Positions 1 to 8,866 are shown, counted from the stretch's first letter. The stretch is 64,000 nt of DNA from Streptomyces katrae (GCF_000717655.1 NZ_JNZY01000027.1:1-64000); one strand, 5' to 3'. Numbers and translations are program-made. The notes: generated by a model from the sequence alone, not told the origin.

Positions 1-151
1 CATCGCCGCCGGCCGCACCTACCTGCAGACGGCCCGCCACATGGGACTCTCCAAGCACACCGTCGACGCCTACCTCCGCCGCATCCGCGCCAAGCTGGGA
101 ATCAACAACACCGCCGAGCTCACCCGACTGGCCATCTCCATGGGTCTGTGA
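1..151 (+). CDS. LuxR-family HTH regulator, C-terminal end only (partial)
   Basis: Only the last 50 codons are in the window; the gene runs in from the left edge and stops at TGA 149-151. The visible residues read as a LuxR/NarL-type helix-turn-helix: an ARHMGLSKHTVDAYLRR stretch (recognition helix) followed by IRAKLGINN and a short leucine-rich tail, the usual end of such a DNA-binding domain. The sensory or receiver part is outside the window, so I cannot say whether it is a response regulator or a stand-alone LuxR. It converges with the downstream kinase gene, 74 bases away. Confidence 0.85.
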   Translation, partial: IAAGRTYLQTARHMGLSKHTVDAYLRRIRAKLGINNTAELTRLAISMGL

Positions 152-225
152 CCCCCGACCGCCACCCGCTCGTACGGACTGGCCTAAGGGCTGTCCCGCA
201 ATCCCCGGCGGGCGCACGACGTCGG

Positions 226-1263
226 CTACGCCGCCTCGCCGCGTTGTCGGAACGCCCGAATACGCCCAGTATGCGGACGCTCCTCCGCCTTGCGATGCAC
301 CGCATCCGACGCCGCGCGCTGTCCGTGCCCGGCCGGCAGCGCTTCCGCCCGGGACGGCGGACCGACGGGCTGGGGGGCGCCGGTCGCGGTGGCGACGCGC
401 AGGGCCGCGACGAATTCCAGGCAGGAGTCGTAGCGGTCCTCGGGGATTTTCGCCAGAGCCTTGGCCAGGACTTCGTCGACGGCGGGCGGGACTCCCGGCC
501 GCCGCTCGGTCAGGGGAGGCGGGGGGTCGTACTGGTGCGCCCACAGCAGCGCGGCATCCTCGTCGCGCTCGAAGGGCGGCCCGCCCGCGAAGGTCTCGTA
601 CACGACGCAGGCGAGGCTGTAGAGATCGCACCTGCCGTCCAGCGGCCGGCCGGAGATCTGCTCCGGGGCCATGTAGCCGAGCGTGCCGAGGAACTCGCCG
701 GTGGTGGTGATCCCGGTGGCCGACCGTGCGTTCTTCGTCAGTCCGAAGTCCGTGAGGTAGACGTGTTCGGGGTGCTCGCTGTCGGTGCCCGCGGCGATCA
801 GGATGTTGCCGGGCTTGACGTCCCGGTGCACCAGATCGTGCTCGTGCGCAGCGTCGAGGGCCGAGGCCACCTGGGCGGCGATGCGGACGGCGGTCGGCAC
901 GGGGAGCGGACCGTCCCGGTCCAGCATGGCCCGCAGGTCCAGGCCGGAGACGTAGCGCATGGCGAGGTACAGGACGCCGTCGGTCTCACCGGCCTCGAAG
1001 ATCGGCACGATGTGCGGGTGGTCGATCGACGCGGCGACACGCGATTCCCGGGTGAAGCGGCGCCGGAAGGTTTCGTCGCGGGCGCGTTCCGGGGCGATCA
1101 GCTTGAGCGCCACCATGCGGTCCAGATTCAGGTCCCGCGCGCAGTAGACGACGGCCATGCCGCCGCGGCCGATCATGCGCTCGACCCGGTAACCCGCGAT
1201 CTGCTTCCCGATCAGGCCGGAGGGGCGGCCCGCGTAGAGGCTCAAGTCCGATGCCGTGCCCAT
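226..1263 (-). CDS. Serine/threonine protein kinase, soluble
   Basis: A 345-residue Hanks-type kinase that phosphorylates proteins on Ser/Thr. All core motifs are present: glycine loop GRGGMAVVY (32-40), ATP lysine K54, helix-C Glu73, HRDVKPGN with the catalytic Asp148, DFG 172-174 and MAPEQ. The kinase domain takes up residues 24-290. The last 55 residues are low complexity and basic, with no transmembrane segment and no PASTA domain, so unlike PknB it should be cytoplasmic or associate with a partner. It is not in an operon: it faces away from the small secreted protein at 1513 and converges with the LuxR gene. Its target is not evident. Confidence 0.93.
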   Translation of the reverse strand: MGTASDLSLYAGRPSGLIGKQIAGYRVERMIGRGGMAVVYCARDLNLDRMVALKLIAPERARDETFRRRFTRESRVAASIDHPHIVPIFEAGETDGVLYLAMRYVSGLDLRAMLDRDGPLPVPTAVRIAAQVASALDAAHEHDLVHRDVKPGNILIAAGTDSEHPEHVYLTDFGLTKNARSATGITTTGEFLGTLGYMAPEQISGRPLDGRCDLYSLACVVYETFAGGPPFERDEDAALLWAHQYDPPPPLTERRPGVPPAVDEVLAKALAKIPEDRYDSCLEFVAALRVATATGAPQPVGPPSRAEALPAGHGQRAASDAVHRKAEERPHTGRIRAFRQRGEAA

Positions 1264-1512
1264 CAGGCACCACCCTCACCCGGCCGACCTGGCGACGGCT
1301 CGCCGACGCGACGGGCCGCTCTTTCCTACCGGGAATTCTATCCAGCGATCCACCCGAGCGCCCGGTCTACCAAGATCGATTCCCGGCGTCAAGTCACGTG
1401 TTCGAGTGGCGTGACGCGTGTTCTCCCGTCGGGTTTATTTGAAGTACGCCCTCACCGGGGAACTCCCGGAGACGGTTTACCAGCCCTTTCTTATTCCGAA
1501 TGGAGAATTACC

Positions 1513-1938
1513 ATGTTCGAGCTTTTCACGACCCGTCGCATCGTTCTGGCCGGAGCTTCCCTGGCGCTGGTCGGTGGTGGCATCGCCCTCCCGGCGACCG
1601 CCATGGCCGCACCCGTCGCCGCTCCGCAGCAGGCCGTCAGCCTCCTCCAGGACGACAGCGCCGACGGCATCGGCACCGGCGGCGACGCCAACGCCGAGAA
1701 CACCACCGTCGGCGGCGAGGCCACGGGCGGCAACGCCAGCACCGGCGTCGGCAACTGCGAGGGCGGGTGCGAGGTCACCACCGGCAACGCCACCGGCGGC
1801 AACGCCAGCGCCGACGCCATCAACACCGGCGACGCCACCGCCGTCGGCGGCGACGGCACCGGCACGGGCGGCCAGGTGAACAAGCAGGACATCAAGCTGC
1901 AGCTGAAGGAGAACCTGAAGCAGAAGCTCGGCAAGTGA
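1513..1938 (+). CDS. Small secreted Gly/Ala/Asn-rich repeat protein
   Basis: 141 residues starting at ATG 1513, with GGAG 8 bases upstream. Residues 1-32 are a Sec signal peptide (two Arg, hydrophobic core, ATAMAA cleavage region). The mature protein is built from short repeats rich in Gly, Ala, Asn and Thr; the heptad ATGGNAS occurs at 70-76 and again at 93-99, and a CEGGC pair lies between them (82-86). Regular G/N/T/A spacing would suit a beta-solenoid. The tail (about 123-141) is a Lys/Gln/Leu amphipathic segment with no hydrophobic anchor. I do not recognise a family; a surface or matrix protein is a guess. A strong terminator follows directly. Confidence 0.8.
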   Translation: MFELFTTRRIVLAGASLALVGGGIALPATAMAAPVAAPQQAVSLLQDDSADGIGTGGDANAENTTVGGEATGGNASTGVGNCEGGCEVTTGNATGGNASADAINTGDATAVGGDGTGTGGQVNKQDIKLQLKENLKQKLGK

Positions 1939-1960
1939 GGGCAGGAAATCGCCCCGCACG

Positions 1961-1999
1961 ACGGACGCCGGAGAGGCCCACGGCCTCTCCGGCGTCCGT
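1961..1999. terminator. Perfect 18-bp hairpin between convergent genes
   Basis: Bases 1961-1978 pair perfectly with 1982-1999 around a 3-base loop (CAC). It lies between the stop of the small secreted protein (1938) and the stop of the Lrp gene (2003), so it can serve both. There is no T-tract, as is usual for Streptomyces terminators. Confidence 0.85.
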
Positions 2000-2002
2000 A
2001 TG

Positions 2003-2461
2003 TCACGTGGGGCTCGGGTAGACCCGGGACTGTTTCACGCTGCCGAATGCAAAGCTCGACTCGATCGACGCGATGCCGGGGATGGCGTGGATCCGGTGGC
2101 GGACCAGGGCCTCGTACGCCTCCAGGCTCTCGATGACCACGCGGAGCAGGTAGTCGCTGCTTCCGGCCATCAGATAGCAGTCCTGGATGTGCTCGATGAC
2201 CGCGACGTGCTCCTCGAAGACCCGGACCGCCTCCTTCGTGTGCCGGTCCAGGCGTATCCGGACGAAGACGGTGATCGGCAGGCCGAAGGCGACCTGGTCG
2301 ACCATGGCCGTGTAACCGCGGATCAGGCCGGCCTCCTCCAGGCGCCGCACCCGGCGCAGGCAGGGCGACGGGGACAGCCGGACCCGGTCGGCGAGGTCCT
2401 GGTTGGACAGCCGTCCGTCGGCCTGCAACTCACGGATGATCTGCAGATCGACTGCGTCCAT
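2003..2461 (-). CDS. Lrp/AsnC-family transcriptional regulator
   Basis: 152 residues. The start ATG at 2461 has GGAG 5 bases upstream and gives the normal Lrp length; the frame stays open further upstream but without conserved sequence. Residues 1-55 are the AsnC-type helix-turn-helix (DAVDLQIIRELQADG, then LSNQDLADRVRLSPSPCLRRVRRLEEAGLI), and residues 65-145 are the RAM/AsnC effector-binding domain. It is divergent from the DMT transporter and aminotransferase genes, an arrangement typical of Lrp proteins that control an amino-acid exporter and answer to the exported amino acid. The ligand cannot be read from the sequence. Confidence 0.93.
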   Translation of the reverse strand: MDAVDLQIIRELQADGRLSNQDLADRVRLSPSPCLRRVRRLEEAGLIRGYTAMVDQVAFGLPITVFVRIRLDRHTKEAVRVFEEHVAVIEHIQDCYLMAGSSDYLLRVVIESLEAYEALVRHRIHAIPGIASIESSFAFGSVKQSRVYPSPT

Positions 2462-2588
2462 CACCACTCCTTGGCAGATTCTGCCCCAAACGTATGCCTG
2501 GGAGGCAGAACTGGCAATCGGCTGCCCCGGCAAAAGATCTAGCGTTGCTCCATGGCCGGATCCGGCCCCTGAGGCTGGAGGAACCCCC

Positions 2589-3569
2589 TTGGTCACCACG
2601 AACGCCGGGCCCGCGACGGCGCCCCCACCGGGCCGCGCCACGGGCCGCTTCGGGCTCTCCCCTCAGGCGCAGGGCACCGCGGCCCTGGCCGTGACCGTGC
2701 TGATCTGGGCCGCCTTCGCGCTCAGCGCCCGGGCCCTGAGCACCTCCTCCCTGCTGCCCGCCGACGCGGCGCTCCTGCGCTTCGGCGTCCCGCTGCTCGT
2801 CCTGGCGCCCGCGCTGTGGCGGCGACGCCGGCGGATCGCCGCCGTGCGCCCGGCCGCCGCGCTCAAGATCGCCTGCGGCGCGGGGGTGCCGTTCTTCCTG
2901 GCCGCGATGTACGGCGGCTCCCTGACCTCGGCGGCGTTCGTCGGCTCGATCGTCCCCGGGATGGTCCCGCTGTTCGTCTCCGCCCTCGTGGTCGCCGGCG
3001 GCCGCGGCGCGCCCCGGGGCACGCAGGCGGCCGGCCTCGGGCTGATCGCGGTCGGCGTGGTCGCGCTGGTCTGGCGGTACGTGGTCCCGCTGGACACCCA
3101 GGTGCTGGCAGGCGCCGGCATCCTGCTCGTCGCCAGCGGGCTGTGGGCCCTGTACACCGTCGGGCTGAGGGAGGTGGACCTCGATCCCGTCGGATCGATC
3201 GGCCTGCTCTGCCTGCCCTCGTTCGCGGTGATGGCCCTGCTGGTGCTGACCGGGGTGCTGCCGAGCGGCCTGGCCTCGGCGGCCGGGAGCGACATCGCCC
3301 TGTTCCTGGTGGTGCAGGGGCTGGGCGTCGGCCTGTGCGCCGGCCTGCTGTACGCCTTCGCCATCCGCAGCCTCGGCGCCGAGCGCAGCTCCACCGTGGG
3401 CAGCCTCAGCCCGGTCGCCGTGGTCCTGCTCGCCATTCCCCTGCTCGACGAATCGCCGACCGTGGCCGTGCTCATCGGCGTCCCGCTCATCACCGCGGGC
3501 GTCGCCCTCGCCAACCGGCGCCCCCGTACCCGTACCCGCCCCCAGCCCGAGGTTCCCGTCCATGCTTGA
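2589..3569 (+). CDS. EamA/DMT-superfamily transporter, probable amino acid or metabolite exporter
   Basis: 326 residues. I chose the TTG at 2589 because GGAGGA (2577-2582) stands at ideal distance and upstream codons belong to the Lrp promoter region. The protein has about ten hydrophobic helices in two EamA halves, the second beginning near LWALYTVGLREVD, and a basic Pro/Arg tail. DMT proteins usually export amino acids or related metabolites. It overlaps the following aminotransferase gene by 8 bases, so the two are co-translated, and it is divergent from the Lrp gene, which is its likely regulator. Confidence 0.88.
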   Translation: MVTTNAGPATAPPPGRATGRFGLSPQAQGTAALAVTVLIWAAFALSARALSTSSLLPADAALLRFGVPLLVLAPALWRRRRRIAAVRPAAALKIACGAGVPFFLAAMYGGSLTSAAFVGSIVPGMVPLFVSALVVAGGRGAPRGTQAAGLGLIAVGVVALVWRYVVPLDTQVLAGAGILLVASGLWALYTVGLREVDLDPVGSIGLLCLPSFAVMALLVLTGVLPSGLASAAGSDIALFLVVQGLGVGLCAGLLYAFAIRSLGAERSSTVGSLSPVAVVLLAIPLLDESPTVAVLIGVPLITAGVALANRRPRTRTRPQPEVPVHA

Positions 3570-4755
3570 GCTCCTCCTGCCGCCGCCCGTCGACCCGCTG
3601 TGGGACCTGACCGAGGCGTACGGCGCCGACGCGCGGCCCGAGCGCCTGAACCTCGTCCTCGGCGTCTACCGCGACCAGACGGGCGGCACCCCGGTCATGG
3701 CGGCCGTCCGCGAGGCCGAGATACGCCTGGCGGAGCACTCCGCCTCCAAGGAGTACCGGGGGCTCTCCGGCAACGCCGGCTTCAACCGGGCGATGCTGTC
3801 GCTGGTCCTGGGCCCGGGCGGGGCGGCCGAGCGGGCCGTGGCGGTCCAGACGGTCGCGGGCAGCGGCGCGCTGCGCCTGCTGGCCGACCTGATCTGCCGC
3901 ACCCGGCCGGGCACGACGGTCTGGATCAGCGACCCCGCGTACGTCAACCACCGGCCCATCCTCGAGGCCGCCGGGCTGACCGTGCGGACGTACGGCTGGG
4001 TCGACGCCGAGGGCCGCTTCGACACGGCGGGCATGCTGCGGGACCTCGGGGAGGCGCGCCGCGACGACGTCGTCCTGCTCCAGGGCTGCTGCCACAACCC
4101 CACCGGGGTCGACCCCTCCGCGCAGGACTGGGAAGCCGTGGCCGGGCTGGCCGCGCGGGCCGGCTGGGTGCCGTTCGTGGACCTCGCGTACCACGGGCTC
4201 GGCGACGGACTGGAGGCCGATCTGGCCGCCACGCGACTGCTCGCGGAGCGGGTTCCGGAGATGCTGGTCGCCATCAGCTGCTCGAAGAACTTCGGGCTCT
4301 ACAGCGACAGGACCGGCTGCGCCGTCGTGCTCGGCACATCGCACCAGTCGCTGCGGCACGTGGAGACGGCGCTGCAGAACGCGGCGCGCACCCTCTACTC
4401 GATGCCCCCGGAGCACGGCGCCGCGGTGGTGACGGCGATCCTCGAGGACGAGGGGCTGCGGGCCCTGTGGCGTGCGGAGCTGGACGGGATGCGGACCCGG
4501 ATCGAGGACAACCGGAAGGGGCTGACCTCCGAGCTGACCGCGCTGGGCTGGGGCGCGCAGGCCGATGTGCTGGCGCGGCAGAAGGGGATGTTCTCGATGC
4601 TGCCGCTCACACCGCGCCAGATGCTGCGGCTGCGCAGCGGGTTCGCGATCTACGGGACGACCGCGGGGCGGATCAACATCGCGGGGATCCCGGCCCACCG
4701 GATCCCCTGCCTCGCGCAGGGCATCGCGGCGGTCCTCGGCGAGGGCGCCGAGTAG
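3562..4755 (+). CDS. Aminotransferase class I, aspartate/aromatic (AspC/TyrB) subgroup
   Basis: 397 residues, the normal size for class I-alpha aminotransferases. Visible landmarks are LGVYRDQTGGTPV (33-45), the HNPTG asparagine N179, D207 and Y210 that hold the cofactor ring, the PLP lysine K242 in SCSKNFGLYSDR, R250 for the phosphate, and a C-terminal IYGTTAGRIN with the carboxylate-binding Arg. It transfers amino groups between an amino acid and a 2-oxo acid in the cytoplasm. It begins inside the exporter gene, which suggests that synthesis or breakdown of an amino acid is coupled to its export under Lrp control. Aspartate or aromatic preference cannot be told. Confidence 0.9.
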   Translation: MLELLLPPPVDPLWDLTEAYGADARPERLNLVLGVYRDQTGGTPVMAAVREAEIRLAEHSASKEYRGLSGNAGFNRAMLSLVLGPGGAAERAVAVQTVAGSGALRLLADLICRTRPGTTVWISDPAYVNHRPILEAAGLTVRTYGWVDAEGRFDTAGMLRDLGEARRDDVVLLQGCCHNPTGVDPSAQDWEAVAGLAARAGWVPFVDLAYHGLGDGLEADLAATRLLAERVPEMLVAISCSKNFGLYSDRTGCAVVLGTSHQSLRHVETALQNAARTLYSMPPEHGAAVVTAILEDEGLRALWRAELDGMRTRIEDNRKGLTSELTALGWGAQADVLARQKGMFSMLPLTPRQMLRLRSGFAIYGTTAGRINIAGIPAHRIPCLAQGIAAVLGEGAE

Positions 4756-4769
4756 CGCCCCGCATCGTG

Positions 4770-4795
4770 GCGGGCGCCGGGGTTCCGGCGCCCGC
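4770..4795 (+). terminator. GC hairpin after aminotransferase
   Basis: Eleven-base arms 4770-4780 and 4785-4795 (GCGGGCGCCGG and its complement) around a 4-base loop, 15 bases after the aminotransferase stop. Confidence 0.75.
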
Positions 4796-4869
4796 GCACG
4801 GCTGCCGCCGCGACGGTCGTCCCGGCGGGCTGCGCCGTCCCCGGTCCTCCCCCGGGCACCTCGCGCCAC

Positions 4870-4888
4870 ACCTGACATGCGATCAGGT
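4870..4888. promoter_or_regulatory. Inverted repeat ACCTGA-N7-TCAGGT, possible operator
   Basis: A perfect 6-base inverted repeat with a 7-base spacer lies 27 bases upstream of the -35 hexamer of the next gene. The position suits an activator or upstream operator. The binding protein is unknown; the TetR encoded downstream is one candidate. Confidence 0.4.
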
Positions 4889-4914
4889 CATCCGTCCCGG
4901 ACTCTTGACTCTGT

Positions 4915-4943
4915 TACCGCCGGTAGCCATTCTCGTCACACTG
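4915..4943 (+). promoter_or_regulatory. Housekeeping-type promoter TTGACT-N17-CATTCT with palindromic spacer
   Basis: TTGACT at 4915-4920 and CATTCT at 4938-4943 are 17 bases apart, a good match to a vegetative sigma promoter for the secreted hydrolase gene that starts at 5025. The spacer contains the perfect 11-base palindrome TACCGcCGGTA (4925-4935), which is well placed for a repressor. Confidence 0.55.
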
Positions 4944-5024
4944 CCTGCGCGGGACATGACAATCAGCCGGGTCTCTCCGACGGTCTGCGTCCTCGACCGC
5001 GCCATCCGCCTCCCGATGACGTGA

Positions 5025-7097
5025 GTGATGACCATGACCCGAGCCCCCCGCCCCAGGCGCAGGCCCCTCGCGCTGCTCGCCCTGCTCTTCGCCATGGTGG
5101 CCATGGCCCTCGGGCCGGCGCCCGGGGCCGCCGCCGAGGGCGAGCCCGGCTGGTGGAACCCCACCGCGCGGCCCGCGCCCGACTCCCAGATCAACGTGAC
5201 GGGCGAGCCCTTCAAGGGCACCGACGCCCAGGGACAGGTACGGGGCTTCGTCGACGCCCACGACCACATCATGTCCAACGAGGGCTTCGGCGGCCGGCTC
5301 ATCTGCGGCAAGGCGTTCTCCGACCTCGGGATCGCCGACGCGCTCAAGGACTGCCCGGAGCACTACCCCGACGGCACCCTCGCGGTGTTCGACTTCATCA
5401 CCAAGGGCGGGGACGGCAAGCACGACCCCAACGGCTGGCCGACGTTCAAGGACTGGCCCGCCCACGACTCGCTCACCCACCAGCAGAACTACTACGCCTG
5501 GATCGAGCGCGCCTGGCGCGGCGGCCAGCGCGTACTCGTCAACGACCTCGTCACCAACGGCGTGATCTGCTCGGTCTACTTCTTCAAGGACCGCAGCTGT
5601 GACGAGATGACCGCCATCCGCCTCGAGGCGCAGAAGACGTACGACATGCAGGCCCACATCGACAAGATGTACGGCGGCCCGGGCAAGGGATGGTTCCGCA
5701 TCGTCACGGACTCCGCGCAGGCCCGCGAGGTCATCAAGCAGGGCAAGCTGGCCGTGGTGCTGGGCGTGGAGACCTCCGAGCCCTTCGGCTGCAAGCAGAT
5801 CCTGGACATCTCCCAGTGCAGCAAGGAGGACATCGACCGCGGGCTCGACGAGCTGCACCGGATCGGCGTCCGCAGCATGTTCCTCTGCCACAAGTTCGAC
5901 AACGCCCTGTGCGGGGTCCGCTTCGACGGGGGCGCCCTGGGCACGGCGATCAACGTGGGGCAGTTCCTGTCGACCGGCACCTTCTGGAAGACCGAGCAGT
6001 GCACCGGCCCGCAGCACGACAACCCGATCGGCCTGGCCCCGGCGCCTTCGGCGCAGAAGGAGCTGCCGGCGGGCGTGTCGGTCCCCTCGTACGCGGCCGA
6101 CGCACAGTGCAACACCCGGGGTCTCACCGATCTCGGCGAGTACGCCGTGCGCGGCATGATGAAGCGCAAGATGATGCTCGAAGTCGACCACATGAGCGTC
6201 AAGGCCGCGGGCCGGGCCTTCGACATCCTCGAGTCCGAGTCCTACCCGGGCGTGATCTCCTCGCACAGCTGGATGGACCTGGGCTGGACCGAGCGCCTCT
6301 ACAAGCTCGGCGGGTTCGCCGCCCAGTACATGAACGGCTCCGAGGGGTTCAGCGCCGAGGCCGCGCGTACGAAGGCACTGCGCGACAAGTACCGCGTCGG
6401 TTACGGGTACGGCACCGACATGAACGGGGTCGGCGGCTGGCCGGGCCCGCGCGGCGCCGACGCCCCGAACCCGGTGAAGTACCCCTTCCGCAGCCCCGAC
6501 GGCGGCTCCGTCATCGACAAGCAGACCACCGGGCAGCGCACCTGGGACCTGAACACCGACGGCGCCGCGCACTACGGCCTCGTCCCCGACTGGATCGAGG
6601 ACATCCGGCTCGTCGGAGGCCAGGGGGTCGTGGACGATCTCTTCAAGGGCGCCGAGTCCTACCTGCGCACCTGGGGGGCGTCCGAGCAGCACAAGGCCGG
6701 GGTGAACCTCGCCGCGGGCGCGTCCTCCTCGGCCAGCTCCGCCGAGTGGAACCCGTTCGTCAGCTACGCGCCCGGCCGGGCCGTGGACGGCAACACGAGC
6801 ACCCGCTGGGCGAGCGACTGGAACGACGACCAGTGGCTCCGGATCGACCTCGGGTCCCCCGGCCTCGTCAAGCGCGTCACCCTCGACTGGGAACGCGCGT
6901 ACGGGAAGTCGTACCGGATCGAGGTCTCCACGGACGACGTGAACTGGCAGACGGTGTGGTCCACGGCCTCCGGTGACGGCGGCCTGGACACGGCGCAGTT
7001 CGCCGGCGTTTCCGCCCGCTACGTCCGCGTCCACGGGGCGGGGCGCGGTACACAGTGGGGGTACTCCCTGCACGAGGTCGGCGTCTACAGCAGCTGA
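5025..7097 (+). CDS. Secreted M19-dipeptidase-like metallohydrolase with C-terminal discoidin domain
   Basis: 690 residues starting at GTG 5025 (ATG codons at 5028 and 5034 are alternatives; no clear SD). Residues 1-37 are a signal peptide with an RPRRRP block before the hydrophobic core and cleavage after GAAA. The body resembles peptidase family M19: a metal motif DAHDH near 75-80, a GVETSEP segment near 249, then EVDHMS followed by GVISSHS (about 386-415), which mirror the M19 Glu and the two His ligands. Residues from about 560 to the end form an F5/8-type-C (discoidin) domain that should bind sugar or wall polymer. Substrate is unknown. The TetR gene follows after a strong hairpin. Confidence 0.85.
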   Translation: MMTMTRAPRPRRRPLALLALLFAMVAMALGPAPGAAAEGEPGWWNPTARPAPDSQINVTGEPFKGTDAQGQVRGFVDAHDHIMSNEGFGGRLICGKAFSDLGIADALKDCPEHYPDGTLAVFDFITKGGDGKHDPNGWPTFKDWPAHDSLTHQQNYYAWIERAWRGGQRVLVNDLVTNGVICSVYFFKDRSCDEMTAIRLEAQKTYDMQAHIDKMYGGPGKGWFRIVTDSAQAREVIKQGKLAVVLGVETSEPFGCKQILDISQCSKEDIDRGLDELHRIGVRSMFLCHKFDNALCGVRFDGGALGTAINVGQFLSTGTFWKTEQCTGPQHDNPIGLAPAPSAQKELPAGVSVPSYAADAQCNTRGLTDLGEYAVRGMMKRKMMLEVDHMSVKAAGRAFDILESESYPGVISSHSWMDLGWTERLYKLGGFAAQYMNGSEGFSAEAARTKALRDKYRVGYGYGTDMNGVGGWPGPRGADAPNPVKYPFRSPDGGSVIDKQTTGQRTWDLNTDGAAHYGLVPDWIEDIRLVGGQGVVDDLFKGAESYLRTWGASEQHKAGVNLAAGASSSASSAEWNPFVSYAPGRAVDGNTSTRWASDWNDDQWLRIDLGSPGLVKRVTLDWERAYGKSYRIEVSTDDVNWQTVWSTASGDGGLDTAQFAGVSARYVRVHGAGRGTQWGYSLHEVGVYSS

Positions 7098-7111
7098 CGG
7101 CGCCGGGGCGG

Positions 7112-7160
7112 CGGCCGGGGCCGGCCGGATCGGATCCTTCGATCCGGCCGGCCCCGGCCG
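7112..7160. terminator. Very strong hairpin, 21-bp perfect arms
   Basis: Arms 7112-7132 and 7140-7160 are perfect complements (CGGCCGGGGCC and onward) with a 7-base loop. It lies 15 bases after the hydrolase stop and 37 bases before the TetR start, so it should end most transcripts from upstream and leave TetR mainly on its own or attenuated expression. Confidence 0.85.
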
Positions 7161-7197
7161 TCCGCCGCAGTACGCGAAGGAAGGGAACAGAACCGGC

Positions 7198-7827
7198 ATG
7201 GCACGGATGCCGTTGGCGCAGCGGCGCCGGCAGCTGACCGAGGCCGCGATCCGCGCGATGACCCGCGACGGCGTCCCCAGGACGACGACCCGCTCCATCG
7301 CCGCCGAGGCGGACGTGTCGCTGAGCGTCTTCCACTACTGCTTCGACTCCAAGCAGGCGCTGCTCGAATCCGTCATCGAGACGATCACCGAGCACTACCT
7401 GACGGTGGTGAAGGAGGCCGTCCGGCCCCGCACCACCCTCCGGGAGACCGTCCGGGCCGGCTTCCAGGCGTACTGGGACCACGTCTGCGCCCATCCCGCC
7501 GAGCACATGCTGACGTACGAGCTCACGCAGTACGCCCTGCGCGAGCCGGGGTTCGAGCATCTGGCCCGGCGGCAGTACGAGCTGTACTGCGCGACGTACG
7601 CCGAGCTCATCGAGCGGGTCCGGCTCGGCATGGAGTTCGAACTCCGCGTCCCCGTCCCCGTACTGGCCCGCTATCTGGCGGCGATGACGGACGGGCTGAC
7701 CCTGAACTTCCTCGTGCTCGGCGACGCCGCCGCGGCGGCGGAGATCCTCGACATGGTCACCGACCACGTCGCGGGACTGGTCCACGCCGAGCGGCTCCGC
7801 CCGCACGCCGCAGGCGTCCCCCGCTGA
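7198..7827 (+). CDS. TetR-family transcriptional regulator
   Basis: 209 residues from ATG 7198; a purine run GAAGGAAGGG lies about 13 bases upstream. The N-terminal helix-turn-helix is clear ([21 protein letters not shown], residues 29-49), followed by an all-helical ligand domain. It lies downstream of the M19-like hydrolase gene, beyond a strong hairpin, and its stop is 28 bases from the LysR stop (convergent). It may repress the hydrolase promoter, whose spacer is palindromic, but nothing in the sequence proves that. Confidence 0.9.
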   Translation: MARMPLAQRRRQLTEAAIRAMTRDGVPRTTTRSIAAEADVSLSVFHYCFDSKQALLESVIETITEHYLTVVKEAVRPRTTLRETVRAGFQAYWDHVCAHPAEHMLTYELTQYALREPGFEHLARRQYELYCATYAELIERVRLGMEFELRVPVPVLARYLAAMTDGLTLNFLVLGDAAAAAEILDMVTDHVAGLVHAERLRPHAAGVPR

Positions 7828-7855
7828 GGGCACCGCCCGCGACGGGCGCCGGCCC

Positions 7856-8815
7856 TCACCCGAGAACCGGGTGGGACTCCGGGTGGGCATTCCACCAGGT
7901 GCGGTGGAAGGGGTTGTTGTCCACGTTGGCCAGGTACGCGCCGGCCGCCGCGCGGTAGAGGGTGTCCGCCTGTCCGGCGGAGACCGACGAGCGGTTCCAC
8001 GCGAGGCGGATGCGGCCCGTGACCGGGGTGCCGCGCAGCGGGCGCATCACGGTGCCCTCCACCGCGGGGGCCGTGGGCTGGGTGAGGGATATGGCCCGGC
8101 CCCCCGCCACCAGGTCGTGGCGCATCTTGCGGTCCGTGATCCGGTAGCGCAGGGACGGGACGAAGCCGGCCTTCGCACAGGCCTCGACCAGGGCTTCGGG
8201 GCCGCCGTCGTCGTCCTCCACCAGGGTCATCCACTGCTCGTCGGCCAGTTCGGCGAGGTCCAGGACTTCGCGCCCCGCCAAGGGGTGCCGGGTGGACATC
8301 CGGATGCAGAACGGCTCCTTGGGCACCAGGGTCCGGGCCAGGACCCCCTGGGGCAGCGCGACCTCGTGGTCGTTCACCTCGCCGTAGACGATGACGTCGT
8401 ACCGGCCCGCGCCGAGCATCCGTACGAGCGCGGTCACCGAGTGCTCCACGTCCACGGTGATCTCCCGCCCGGACAGGGTCAGGTCCGTCCGCGCGAGCAG
8501 GCCGTCGATCAGGACGAGCAGGATGCAGCCGAGCCGCAGCGGGGCGTCGGTCGCCATGGCGCGGGTCTCGGCACCGAGGGTTTCCATCTCGGTGAGCACG
8601 CGGCGCGCCTTGGCCAGGACGAACTGGCCCAGCGGAGTGGGTTCCACGCCGTGCCGGCCGCGAACGAAGAGCTCGCCGCCCGTGACCCGTTCGATCCTGC
8701 GCAACTGCGCGGAGAGCGCGGGCTGGGAGACACCCAGCCGGCGGGCCGCGCCGCCCAGACTGCCGGACTCCGCTATCTGGCACACGGCTTGCAGATGCCT
8801 CAACTCCAGCTGCAT
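7856..8815 (-). CDS. LysR-family transcriptional regulator, probable regulator of the divergent protease
   Basis: 319 residues. Winged HTH at 1-62 ([38 protein letters not shown] in parts) and a LysR substrate-binding domain from about 90. It is divergent from the M4-M28 protease gene across a 141-base gap holding a CATAA-N8-TTATG inverted repeat. LysR genes divergent from secreted metalloprotease genes are well known in Streptomyces (the snpA/mprA type, where the LysR activates the protease), so the same role is inferred here. Confidence 0.92.
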   Translation of the reverse strand: MQLELRHLQAVCQIAESGSLGGAARRLGVSQPALSAQLRRIERVTGGELFVRGRHGVEPTPLGQFVLAKARRVLTEMETLGAETRAMATDAPLRLGCILLVLIDGLLARTDLTLSGREITVDVEHSVTALVRMLGAGRYDVIVYGEVNDHEVALPQGVLARTLVPKEPFCIRMSTRHPLAGREVLDLAELADEQWMTLVEDDDGGPEALVEACAKAGFVPSLRYRITDRKMRHDLVAGGRAISLTQPTAPAVEGTVMRPLRGTPVTGRIRLAWNRSSVSAGQADTLYRAAAGAYLANVDNNPFHRTWWNAHPESHPVLG

Positions 8816-8848
8816 TCCGGCAGCTTACGCAGCGTGACCCCACGGCAC

Positions 8849-8866
8849 CATAACGCGGGTCTTATG
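8849..8866. promoter_or_regulatory. Inverted repeat CATAA-N8-TTATG in the LysR/protease divergent region
   Basis: A symmetric A/T-rich site in otherwise GC-rich DNA, 34 bases from the LysR start and 91 bases from the protease start. Its form resembles LysR boxes (AT-rich inverted repeat with an interrupted dyad). Likely binding site for the adjacent LysR protein, controlling both directions. Confidence 0.5.

Noticed and set aside
2462..2588. Longer EamA protein starting at 2403
   Set aside because: The extra 62 codons cover the Lrp start and promoter region, and the TTG at 2589 has an ideal SD.
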